This document shows positions 50,936 through 58,585 of a stretch of 64,000 bases of DNA, piece by piece (positions within the stretch are counted from its first letter, which is position 1; the number at the start of each line of letters is the position of its first letter). Where the stretch lies: assembly GCA_035943635.1 (NCBI GenBank), contig DASZBX010000105.1, positions 124,001-188,000 on the forward strand, read 5' to 3'. This DNA comes from DASZBX01 sp035943635 (GTDB lineage: Bacteria > Actinomycetota > Actinomycetes > Streptomycetales > Catenulisporaceae). The notes beneath the pieces were generated by a model. That model searched no databases and was not told the origin of the DNA. It saw only the letters and a list, made by a program, of their open reading frames with translations. The position numbers were made by a program, and so were the translations under genes.

Positions 50936-52651
50936 ATGGTGACCCGAAGCGAGGAGACCGAGTCGCGGCGCAAGAGCCCGTCGCTGCCGGACGTCCCGGC
51001 CCCGCTCGCCCGCCAGCTGCTCGGCGCGCTCCAGCGGGAGTCCTCGGTGGCCTTCGCCTACTACGACGCCGAGGGCCGCTACGCCCTGGTCAGCCAGGGC
51101 CTGGCCGAGCTGAACGGCCTGCCCGCGGCCGAGCACCTGGGCCGGCGGCCGGTCGAGGTGATGCCGGCCGACGCCGCGCAGGCGGTCGAGGCGGTGCTGG
51201 CCCGGGTGCTGGAGGACGGCCAGGCCCGGCGCGAGCCGCGGCAGCGGCCCGGGGCCGGGGACTGGAACGACGCGGTCCGCTTCCTGGACTCGTTCTGGAG
51301 CGCGGTGCGCGACGAGTCCGGCCGGATCGTCGGGGCCCTGGCCGTGGCGCACGACGTCACCGACCGGCACCGGGTGGCCGACCTGCTCGGCTCGACCCAG
51401 TGGCGGATCGGCAAGCTCCAGTCGGTGGCCCGCGAACTGGCCGGCGCGCTGACCATCAGCGAGGTCCGGGCCGCGGTGGCCAAACTGGGCCAGGTGACCG
51501 GGGCCGCGCACGTGGACCTGCGATTGTTCGACCCGGCCGGTCGCTCGCCGTGGCCGGGCGGCGCCTACCCCGCGCCGCCGGGAGCCGTGCCGGTGCCGCG
51601 CCGCGCGCTGCGCGGCAGCCCGGAGGACCGGCTGGCCAAGCGCACCGAGAACTGGCCCGCGCTGCTGACCGCGGCGATCCGGTACGGCCAGCCCTGCTAC
51701 CTGCCCGACCGGGAGTCGGTCCGCCGGCAGTTCCCGGAGTCGGCCGACTGGCGCCCGTTCCCGGAGAGCGAGCAGGCCTGGGCCGTGCTGCCGCTGATCA
51801 CCGCGGCCGGTCCGGTCGGCGGCGTGTACCTCGTGTACGAGGACAGCCGCGGCTTCGACCAGGACGACCAGGCGTACCTCCAAGCCCTGGCCGGACAGTG
51901 CACGATGGCCGTGGCCCGGGCCCGGATGCACGAGCGCGAACACCGGCAGGTGGTCGCCCTGCAGGACGCGCTGCTGCTCAAGCGGCTGCCCGAGGTGGCC
52001 GGGATGGACAGCGCCTTCCGCTACATCCCCGGCTCGACCGACACCGAGGTGGGCGGCGACTGGTACGACCTGTTCCGGTTCGGCGACGGCCGGATCGGCA
52101 TGGTCGTCGGCGACGTCATCGGCAAGGGGGTGAACGCGGCGGCCGGGATGGGCCGGGTCCGGGCCGCGCTGCGCGCGCTGGCCTTCACCGACCCCTCGCC
52201 GCGGGCCGTGCTGGCCGGCCTGGACCGCCTGTTCGACGCCACCGAGAACCACGAGTCGCTGACCACGGTGGCCTACGCCGTGCTGGACCCGGCCGGGCGG
52301 CGGGTGCTGATCGGCGACGCCGGCCACCTGCCGCTGCTGCTGCTCCCGGCCGGCGGCGAACCGCGCTACATCGAGGCCTCGGACGACGCGATGCCGCTGG
52401 GCCTGAGCGAGCCCCGGCTGGAGCGGGAACTGCCGATGACCCCCGGCGACATCGTGGTCGGCTTCTCGGACGGGCTGGTGGAGACCCGGGGCACCTCGCT
52501 GACCGACGGCCTGGAACGGCTGCGGCTGGCCGCGGCCGAGGCGGCCCGGGAGAGCCTGGACATCCTGCTCGACCACCTGATCGACACGATGCTGCGCGGC
52601 CGCGAGCAGGACGACGACGTGACCCTGCTCGCGGTCCGGATCGAGCCTTAG
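50936..52651 (+). CDS. PP2C/SpoIIE-type serine phosphatase with PAS and GAF-like domains
   Basis: A 571-residue phosphatase. Residues about 25-145 form a PAS fold (AFAYYDAEGRYALVSQGLAELNG), followed by a GAF-like region (about 160-340, with ITAAGPVGGVYLVYEDSRG) and the C-terminal PPM/SpoIIE domain (about 350-570). The metal-binding motifs are present: TEVGGDWYDLF, GMVVGDVIGKGVNAAAGMG, GFSDGLVET and EQDDDVTLLAVR. SpoIIE-type proteins reverse phosphorylation of anti-sigma antagonists. ATG 50936 has a strong GGGAGGGG ribosome site; upstream in-frame sequence includes a possible GTG. It precedes the principal sigma factor by over 700 bases, so they are independently expressed. Confidence 0.88.
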   Translation: MVTRSEETESRRKSPSLPDVPAPLARQLLGALQRESSVAFAYYDAEGRYALVSQGLAELNGLPAAEHLGRRPVEVMPADAAQAVEAVLARVLEDGQARREPRQRPGAGDWNDAVRFLDSFWSAVRDESGRIVGALAVAHDVTDRHRVADLLGSTQWRIGKLQSVARELAGALTISEVRAAVAKLGQVTGAAHVDLRLFDPAGRSPWPGGAYPAPPGAVPVPRRALRGSPEDRLAKRTENWPALLTAAIRYGQPCYLPDRESVRRQFPESADWRPFPESEQAWAVLPLITAAGPVGGVYLVYEDSRGFDQDDQAYLQALAGQCTMAVARARMHEREHRQVVALQDALLLKRLPEVAGMDSAFRYIPGSTDTEVGGDWYDLFRFGDGRIGMVVGDVIGKGVNAAAGMGRVRAALRALAFTDPSPRAVLAGLDRLFDATENHESLTTVAYAVLDPAGRRVLIGDAGHLPLLLLPAGGEPRYIEASDDAMPLGLSEPRLERELPMTPGDIVVGFSDGLVETRGTSLTDGLERLRLAAAEAARESLDILLDHLIDTMLRGREQDDDVTLLAVRIEP

Positions 52652-53386
52652 GGCGTCGGCCGGCGACGAGGTGGGTGCCGGTGTGGGCGTCGTCGCCGGT
52701 GTCGCTGCCGATACCGCTTCCGGGCGACGTCGCCGACCGGCGACGGAATCGATGCGGAACCGATGGGAAAACCGGCCGGAACCGGATCGGCGCTGACCCG
52801 CCGGCCCCGGCCGAGGTGGATCAACGCGGCGGGCAGGTTCGTCCCGAAGATTGATTTCCCGTACTTTCCAGAATTTTTTCGACTCTCCGCGGTTCTGCGC
52901 GGGTCCCCGCCCGGACCGGCCGTCCCGCCGCGGGCCCGGTCCGCCGACCGGATGCCGACGCTCCTTGCCGACGCTTTGCCGTCACCCCGTTTCCGTGCTC
53001 CTGTCTACATCCGCAGGTCAGAGCCTCTGCGCTGTTCTGGTGTGCGAGCGCGGCCGGGATCCGTTGCGAAAGGTCCGCCGGTGTCCTGGTAGACTCCTGG
53101 ACCAAGTGCGTGACCTGTGTTTGCGGAGCGGTGAACGGCGGCTTGGGTAAAGCCGCGGCCGGGAATGATCTACACCAGGCACGACTTTCACGTCCGTCTT
53201 CCCGGCGGCGTTTGTCGCTTTCGGGAATAGACAGGCGCGCCATCGTGCTGTTATGGGACAGTGCATTATGTATTGCTGCATGCTTTGAATCATGCCGTGC
53301 CGGGGTATCAGTGGTGACTAGTCATTCGACTGGCCAGTACGGTGCCTGCAGTACGGTGCCAAGTCATTTTCTCGAAGGGTACGTGA
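52652..53386. other. Upstream region of the principal sigma factor gene
   Basis: About 735 bp with no convincing gene. Short ATG- or GTG-started frames lack ribosome sites and coding-like codon bias. The sequence from 53090 onwards is less GC-rich and probably contains the sigma-gene promoters; TAGACT at 53091-53096 with TTGCGA upstream (20-base spacing) is a weak candidate. Two 11-bp direct repeats AGTACGGTGCC lie at 53336-53346 and 53350-53360. Confidence 0.4.
53336..53360 (+). repeat. 11-bp direct repeat upstream of sigma gene
   Basis: AGTACGGTGCC occurs at 53336-53346 and 53350-53360, 14 bases apart, about 30 bases before the sigma factor start. The units could be a regulatory site in the leader mRNA or DNA, or chance. 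Confidence 0.35.
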
Positions 53387-55171
53387 GTGTCGGCTCCCAC
53401 CTCTCACCCCGCAACTGTCGTCTCGATGCCAGCTGATGAAGCCGCGGTAGAGCCTACTGTGGCGCCGGGCGGTTTGGACAGTGCCAGTTCCGGCGACCCG
53501 GCCGCCACCGCTCCGGCCGTGGTGTCCCCGGTCGCCGTGGCGGTGCACACCCTGCTCGCGCGCGCGGCCGGGGCCGAGGTCACCAGCGAAGACGTGCGCA
53601 GCGCCTGCGAGCAGGCGCAGGTGCCGGTCAACCAGGCGAAGGCCGTGTTGCGCGCTTTGGTGGAGCAGGGTGTGTCGGTCGCGGTCGTCGGCACCGGCGC
53701 CGCGTCGTTGAGCAAGTCGCGCAAGCGCGCGGTCGCGGCCACCTCGCCCGGCCGCACCGCCACCACGACCGTGCGCAAGCCCGGCGTCCCGGCCAAGCCC
53801 GGCCACCCGGTGCCCGGCCCGCCGCCGTCCGCTCCGGTTCCGGCCGCGCCGGGCGCCGCCGCGCAGCCGTCCGCCTCGGCCACCGACCCGGCCGCGGCGA
53901 AGAAGGCCGCCCCGGCGGCCAAGCCCGGGCCGGCCAAGCCGGCCGCCAAGACCACCGCGGCCAAGCCCGCCCCGGCGAAGAAGGCCGCCGCGGGACCGGC
54001 AGCCAAGAAGGCCGAGCCGGGCAAGGGCGCGGACGGCCTGGACGGGGAGGAGCCGGTCGGCGAGGTCGAGGACCTCGAGGGCGAGCTCGACCTGGACATC
54101 GAGGCGCTGGTCGACGAGGTCGAGGACGCCCCCGTGGCGGACCTGGTCGAGGACACCGCCGCCGAGGAGAGCACCGCCGAGGCCAGCGAGGAGGACGAGG
54201 GCTTCGTCCTGTCCGACGACGACGAGGACGACGCCCCGGCCCAGCAGGTCGCCTCGGCCGGCGCCACCGCCGACCCGGTGAAGGACTACCTCAAGCAGAT
54301 CGGCAAGGTCCCGCTGCTCAACGCCGAGCAGGAGGTGGAACTGGCCAAGCGGATCGAGGCCGGGCTGTTCGCCGAGGAGAAGCTGAACTCGGGCGAGAAG
54401 ATGGACCCGCGGTTCCGCAACGAGCTCGAGGTGATCGCCGAGGACGGCCGCCGGGCCAAGAACCACCTGCTGGAGGCGAACCTGCGCCTGGTGGTCTCGC
54501 TGGCCAAGCGCTACACCGGACGCGGCATGCTGTTCCTGGACCTGATCCAGGAGGGCAACCTCGGTCTGATCCGCGCGGTGGAGAAGTTCGACTACACCAA
54601 GGGCTACAAGTTCTCCACCTACGCGACCTGGTGGATCCGGCAGGCGATCACCCGCGCGATGGCCGACCAGGCCCGCACCATTCGGATCCCGGTGCACATG
54701 GTCGAGGTCATCAACAAGCTCGCCCGGGTGCAGCGCCAGATGCTCCAGGACCTCGGCCGCGAGCCGACCCCGGAGGAACTGGCCAAGGAGCTGGACATGA
54801 CCCCGGAGAAGGTCATCGAGGTGCAGAAGTACGGCCGCGAGCCGATCTCCCTGCATACCCCGCTGGGCGAGGACGGCGACAGCGAGTTCGGCGACCTGAT
54901 CGAGGACTCCGAGGCGGTCGTCCCGGCCGACGCGGTCTCCTTCACCCTGCTCCAGGAGCAGCTGCACTCGGTCCTGGACACCCTCTCCGAGCGCGAGGCC
55001 GGCGTGGTCTCGATGCGCTTCGGCCTGACCGACGGCCAGCCCAAGACGCTGGACGAGATCGGCAAGGTCTACGGCGTCACCCGCGAGCGGATCCGGCAGA
55101 TCGAGTCCAAGACCATGTCGAAGCTGCGCCACCCGTCCCGTTCTCAGGTGCTGCGCGACTACCTCGACTAA
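53387..55171 (+). CDS. hrdB: Principal RNA polymerase sigma factor (RpoD/HrdB/SigA)
   Basis: A 594-residue group 1 sigma factor. The N-terminal 270 residues include a SigA-like 1.1-type region and then Ala/Lys/Pro repeats (AAKPGPAKPAAKTTAAKPAPAKK) followed by an acidic stretch, as in actinobacterial HrdB. Region 1.2 starts at DPVKDYLKQIGKVPLL (about residue 298). Region 2 has LRLVVSLAKRYTGRGMLFLDLIQEGN and KFSTYATWWIRQAITRA; region 3 follows with EVINKLARVQRQ; region 4 holds DEIGKVYGVTRERIRQIESKTM for -35 recognition. GTG 53387 with GAAGGG upstream gives the same start context as in streptomycete hrdB (VSA...). A GC hairpin with T-run ends the gene. Confidence 0.97.
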   Translation: MSAPTSHPATVVSMPADEAAVEPTVAPGGLDSASSGDPAATAPAVVSPVAVAVHTLLARAAGAEVTSEDVRSACEQAQVPVNQAKAVLRALVEQGVSVAVVGTGAASLSKSRKRAVAATSPGRTATTTVRKPGVPAKPGHPVPGPPPSAPVPAAPGAAAQPSASATDPAAAKKAAPAAKPGPAKPAAKTTAAKPAPAKKAAAGPAAKKAEPGKGADGLDGEEPVGEVEDLEGELDLDIEALVDEVEDAPVADLVEDTAAEESTAEASEEDEGFVLSDDDEDDAPAQQVASAGATADPVKDYLKQIGKVPLLNAEQEVELAKRIEAGLFAEEKLNSGEKMDPRFRNELEVIAEDGRRAKNHLLEANLRLVVSLAKRYTGRGMLFLDLIQEGNLGLIRAVEKFDYTKGYKFSTYATWWIRQAITRAMADQARTIRIPVHMVEVINKLARVQRQMLQDLGREPTPEELAKELDMTPEKVIEVQKYGREPISLHTPLGEDGDSEFGDLIEDSEAVVPADAVSFTLLQEQLHSVLDTLSEREAGVVSMRFGLTDGQPKTLDEIGKVYGVTRERIRQIESKTMSKLRHPSRSQVLRDYLD

Positions 55172-55211
55172 GTCGGACGAGGCGCCGGTGAGCGCTTCCG
55201 GAAACGCGAGT

Positions 55212-55247
55212 AGGGCCACGGTCTGCGGACCGTGGCCCTCCTTTTTT
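55212..55247 (+). terminator. Rho-independent terminator of sigma gene
   Basis: AGGGCCACGGTC (55212-55223), loop TGCG, GACCGTGGCCCT (55228-55239), followed by a six-T run (55242-55247). This is the only classical hairpin-plus-T-run terminator I found in the window. It begins 40 bases after the sigma stop. Confidence 0.9.
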
Positions 55248-55655
55248 GCGGACGGGGCGCGGAGGCTCCGGGTGGTCGCTGCCGGGTGGCGGCTTCACGG
55301 GCACCCAGGCCCGTTCTGCGGGCGCCGTGTGTCCTGCGAGCGAGACCCCCTGGGCGGCGCCGGGGGCCGGCGTGGCTGCCCCTGTGCGGCTGCCTGCGTG
55401 GGCGTCTGCGCACAGCCGGGGACGAGCGCGCGCGGCCGGGCACCGATGCGCCCGGAATGCCGGGGCTTTCCCGATCACCGATTCCCGGTTCTTCCCGCCC
55501 GCGCCGGATATCTCGCGGCGAATACAGAGGGTGAAAGAAAGTGGCTAATCGTGACCGCCGGATATGCCGCCGAATTCTCCTACCGCGGCGAAGGAAATCG
55601 GCTCCGCCCGCAATAACGCCGAATACGCGGCGCGGCGCAATGAATACGGGCAGCA
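55248..55655. other. Region between sigma terminator and DUF7455 gene
   Basis: About 400 bp. The first 250 bp are GC-rich without coding evidence. From 55530 the sequence is less GC-rich with a possible short frame beginning GTGGCTAATCGTGACCGC at 55541 on the plus strand. Its product is Arg-rich and not recognisable; I do not annotate it as a gene. Confidence 0.35.
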
Positions 55656-55688
55656 GGAAACCCCGGGCGGAAACAGCCCGGGGTTTCC
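55656..55688. terminator. Hairpin downstream of DUF7455 gene
   Basis: GGAAACCCCGGGC (55656-55668) pairs perfectly with GCCCGGGGTTTCC (55676-55688) across a 7-base loop. It is about 80 bases after the DUF7455 stop on the minus strand and would also end plus-strand transcripts from the preceding region. Confidence 0.65.
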
Positions 55689-55767
55689 TTGGTGGGTCAA
55701 TGTCCCGTCGTTCTCAGGTATCGCCCGTGGTGAGGGAGATCCGAGTGCCCGGCCGGCCCGATGCGGG

Positions 55768-55980
55768 TCAGCTGCTGAGCTTCTCGGTCTCGTCGTGGAT
55801 GCCCACGGCCACCGACTTCAGGCCGTCTTCGTACTTCTTGCCGTGGTGGGCGCAGAAGAGCAGTTCGCCACCTGAGCCGAGCGTGACGCGGACATATGCT
55901 TGCGCTCCGCAACGGTCGCACCGGTCGAGAGCGGTCAGCGGCTCGACAGTCGGGAGAGTGGGAGTCAGGACTGTGGTCAT
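55768..55980 (-). CDS. Small zinc-binding DUF7455 protein
   Basis: A 70-residue protein with two putative metal-binding pairs: CDRCGAQ near residue 21 and FCAHHGKKYE near 43, and the strand GELLFCAHH. Small proteins of this type sit next to the principal sigma factor in streptomycetes, from memory, and are almost always encoded on the opposite strand there too. The start is ATG 55980. No function is established; RNA polymerase association has been suggested for comparable zinc proteins but is not shown. Confidence 0.82.
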   Translation of the reverse strand: MTTVLTPTLPTVEPLTALDRCDRCGAQAYVRVTLGSGGELLFCAHHGKKYEDGLKSVAVGIHDETEKLSS

Positions 55981-56378
55981 GTCGCCCCTTCAGATCATCT
56001 CCGCCGAAGCGGAGAACGGCCTTGCCTTGTGGCGTCTTGCCTGGGCGGTTCTTGCTGTCTGTTTCGCCTACCCAGATCAACATCAAACCATCCCGGAGTG
56101 TTCCGTGCGCCAGTGTTTCCTGGGAAAACATCGGCCGTTCGCTCAGGGCGTACGGTCCGTGGGCCCGGCCGCCCCCTGATTTTAGCGTTCGGTGATTTCC
56201 GGGACACCTATAGTGATTCAGCCGGGCGGATGTTCCCGACGTTCCGGTCGGTTTCCCACCCGGCGTGCGCCAATGCGCCGGTCCAAAGCCCGGTCGGTTT
56301 TCCGCAGTGTCACCGCAGCCCGCTACGCTCTTGGTTCGAGTGTCTTCACCAGTCGCGACGTAAAGGAGCGCAAGCACC
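55981..56378. other. Divergent promoter region of DUF7455 gene and parE
   Basis: About 400 bp with no plausible gene. TATAGT at 56209-56214 might be a -10 element and the 56300-56340 stretch (CCCGCTACGCTCTTGG) another, both facing parE. No other signals could be supported. Confidence 0.35.
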
Positions 56379-58466
56379 GTGACCGCCACAGACCCGAGCA
56401 ACAGCTACAGCGCCCGGCACCTTTTGGTGCTCGAGGGCCTGGAGGCGGTCCGCAAGCGCCCCGGCATGTACATCGGCTCCACCGACAGCCGCGGACTGAT
56501 GCACTGCATCTGGGAGATCATCGACAACTCGGTGGACGAGGCCCTGGCCGGCCACGGCGACCAGATCGAGGTGATCCTGGCCCAGGACGGCTCCGTGGAG
56601 GTGCGCGACCACGGCCGCGGCATCCCGGTGGACATCGAGCCGAAGACCGGCCTGTCCGGGGTCGAGGTGGTGATGACCAAGCTGCACGCCGGCGGCAAGT
56701 TCGGCGGCGGCTCCTACGCGGCCTCCGGCGGCCTGCACGGCGTCGGCGCCTCCGTGGTCAACGCGCTCTCCTCCCGGCTGGACGTGGAGGTGGACCGGGA
56801 CGGGGCCACCTACTCCCTCTCCTTCCGCCGCGGGGTGCCCGGCAGCTTCGACGGCCCCGGCCCGGACGCGCCCTTCACCCCCGGGTCCACCCTGGTCAAG
56901 GGTCGCCGCTCGGCCAAGAAGGCCGGGGTCACCGGCACCCGGACCCGGTTCTGGGCCGACCGGCAGATCTTCCTCAAGGACGCCCAGTTCACCCTGGACT
57001 ACCTGCACAACCGGGCCCGGCAGACCGCCTTCCTGGTGCCCGGCCTGGCCATCACGGTGCGGGACGAGCGCGGCCTGGACGGCGCCCCGAACGGGGTCGA
57101 GCGGTTCCACTACTCCGGCGGGATCTCGGAGTTCTGCGACTACCTGGCCAAGGACCGGCCGATAACGGACACCATGCGGTTCACCGGCTCGGGCAACTTC
57201 ACCGAGACCGTGCCGGTGCTGGACGAGAACGGCCACATGACCTCCACCGACGTCGAGCGGGAGCTCGAGGTGGACATCGCGGTGCGCTGGGGCACGGACT
57301 ACGACACCACCGTCCGCTCCTTCGTGAACATCATCACCACGCCCAAGGGCGGCACCCACCTGACCGGCTTCGAACGCGGCCTGGTCAAGACCGTGAACGA
57401 GCAGCTGCGCGCGGTCAAGCTGCTCAAGGTCAGCGACGACCCGGTGATCAAGGACGACATCCTGGAGGGCCTGACCGCGGTGGTCACCGTCCGGCTGGCC
57501 GAGCCGCAGTTCGAGGGCCAGACCAAGGAGGTGCTGGGCACCCCGGCCGCGGCCCGGATCGTCGCCGCGGTGCTCTCCAAGGAGCTGCGCGACTTCCTGA
57601 CCAGCACCGAGCGCAACCGCAAGCCGCAGGCCCGGGCGGTGCTGGAGAAGATCGCCTCGGCCGCCAAGACCCGGATCGCGGCCCGGATGCACAAGGAGAC
57701 CCAGCGGCGCAAGAACGCGCTGGAGACCTCGGCCCTGCCGGCCAAGCTGGCCGACTGCCGCTCGGACGACGTGGACAAGACCGAGGTGTTCATCGTGGAG
57801 GGCGACTCGGCCCTGGGCACGGCCAAGCTGGCCCGCTCCTCGGAGTTCCAGGCCCTGCTGCCGATCCGGGGCAAGATCCTGAACGTGCAGAAGTCCTCCG
57901 TGGCGGACATGCTCAAGAACGCCGAGTGCGCCGCGATCATCCAGGTCATCGGGGCCGGCACCGGCCGCTCGTTCGACGTGGACGCGGCCCGGTACGGCAA
58001 GGTGATCATGATGGCCGACGCCGACGTGGACGGCTCGCACATCCGGACCCTGCTGCTGACCCTGTTCTACCGCTACATGCGCCCGCTGGTCGACGCCGGC
58101 CGGGTGTTCGCCGCCGTGCCGCCGCTGCACCGGATCGAGGTGATCGGCCAGGGCCGGGCGAAGAACGAGTACGTGTACACGTACTCGGACAGCGAACTGC
58201 ACCGGGTCACCGCGGACCTGCAGCGCCGGAACAAGAAGATCAAGGAGCCGGTGCAGCGGTACAAGGGCCTCGGCGAGATGGACGCGGACCAGCTGGCCGA
58301 GACCACGATGGACCCGCGCCGGCGGATGCTGCGCCGGATCACGCTGGCCGACGCCGAAGCCGCGGAGAAGATGTTCGACCTCCTGATGGGCTCCGACGTC
58401 GCCCCGCGCCGGGACTACATCGTCAACTCGGCCGCCACGCTGGACCGGTCCAAGATCGACGCCTAG
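56379..58466 (+). CDS. parE: DNA topoisomerase IV subunit B (ParE type, GyrB family)
   Basis: A 695-residue type IIA topoisomerase ATPase subunit. The GHKL ATPase is intact (VRKRPGMYIGST, IIDNSVDEALAGH, VRDHGRGIPVD, GLHGVGASVVNALS) and the TOPRIM domain carries VEGDSALGTAKLARSSEF, where actinobacterial GyrB has EGDSAGGSA, plus DADVDGSHI. These choose ParE over GyrB. It would work with a ParC subunit elsewhere to unlink replicated chromosomes. GTG 56379 is used with a CGTAAAGGAGCG ribosome site (AAAGGAG). The final TAG stop (58464-58466) is the beginning of palindromic element copy 6. Confidence 0.93.
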   Translation: MTATDPSNSYSARHLLVLEGLEAVRKRPGMYIGSTDSRGLMHCIWEIIDNSVDEALAGHGDQIEVILAQDGSVEVRDHGRGIPVDIEPKTGLSGVEVVMTKLHAGGKFGGGSYAASGGLHGVGASVVNALSSRLDVEVDRDGATYSLSFRRGVPGSFDGPGPDAPFTPGSTLVKGRRSAKKAGVTGTRTRFWADRQIFLKDAQFTLDYLHNRARQTAFLVPGLAITVRDERGLDGAPNGVERFHYSGGISEFCDYLAKDRPITDTMRFTGSGNFTETVPVLDENGHMTSTDVERELEVDIAVRWGTDYDTTVRSFVNIITTPKGGTHLTGFERGLVKTVNEQLRAVKLLKVSDDPVIKDDILEGLTAVVTVRLAEPQFEGQTKEVLGTPAAARIVAAVLSKELRDFLTSTERNRKPQARAVLEKIASAAKTRIAARMHKETQRRKNALETSALPAKLADCRSDDVDKTEVFIVEGDSALGTAKLARSSEFQALLPIRGKILNVQKSSVADMLKNAECAAIIQVIGAGTGRSFDVDAARYGKVIMMADADVDGSHIRTLLLTLFYRYMRPLVDAGRVFAAVPPLHRIEVIGQGRAKNEYVYTYSDSELHRVTADLQRRNKKIKEPVQRYKGLGEMDADQLAETTMDPRRRMLRRITLADAEAAEKMFDLLMGSDVAPRRDYIVNSAATLDRSKIDA

Positions 58467-58562
58467 ACGAGTTGTTCCGAATTCTGGCGCGGCACTCACC
58501 GTGCAGGTCAGCGCGCTTACCAGCAACTCGGCTCAGGCGCCAGAATTCGGAACAACTCGTCT
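58465..58562. repeat. Palindromic element copy 6 (98 bp, short form)
   Basis: Arms 58465-58490 and 58537-58562 are a perfect 26-bp inverted pair with flanking TA (CCTAGACG...CGTCTAGACG). The middle is only about 46 bp, as if the inner stem of the longer copies had been deleted between GGCGCGGC and ACTCACC. It supplies the parE stop and lies only 24 bases from the 3' end of the convergent MMPL gene, so it is positioned as a bidirectional terminator. Confidence 0.9.
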
Positions 58563-58585
58563 AGACGGACGAGCGCTCGGGGCGC

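Noticed and set aside
53110..53436. 108-residue ORF upstream of the sigma factor
   Set aside because: No ribosome site, mixed composition and partial overlap with the sigma gene start; region looks like a promoter.
55541..56179. Arg-rich plus-strand ORF overlapping the DUF7455 gene
   Set aside because: It runs antisense through the zinc protein and crosses a terminator hairpin; no domain evident. A short real peptide at its start cannot be excluded.
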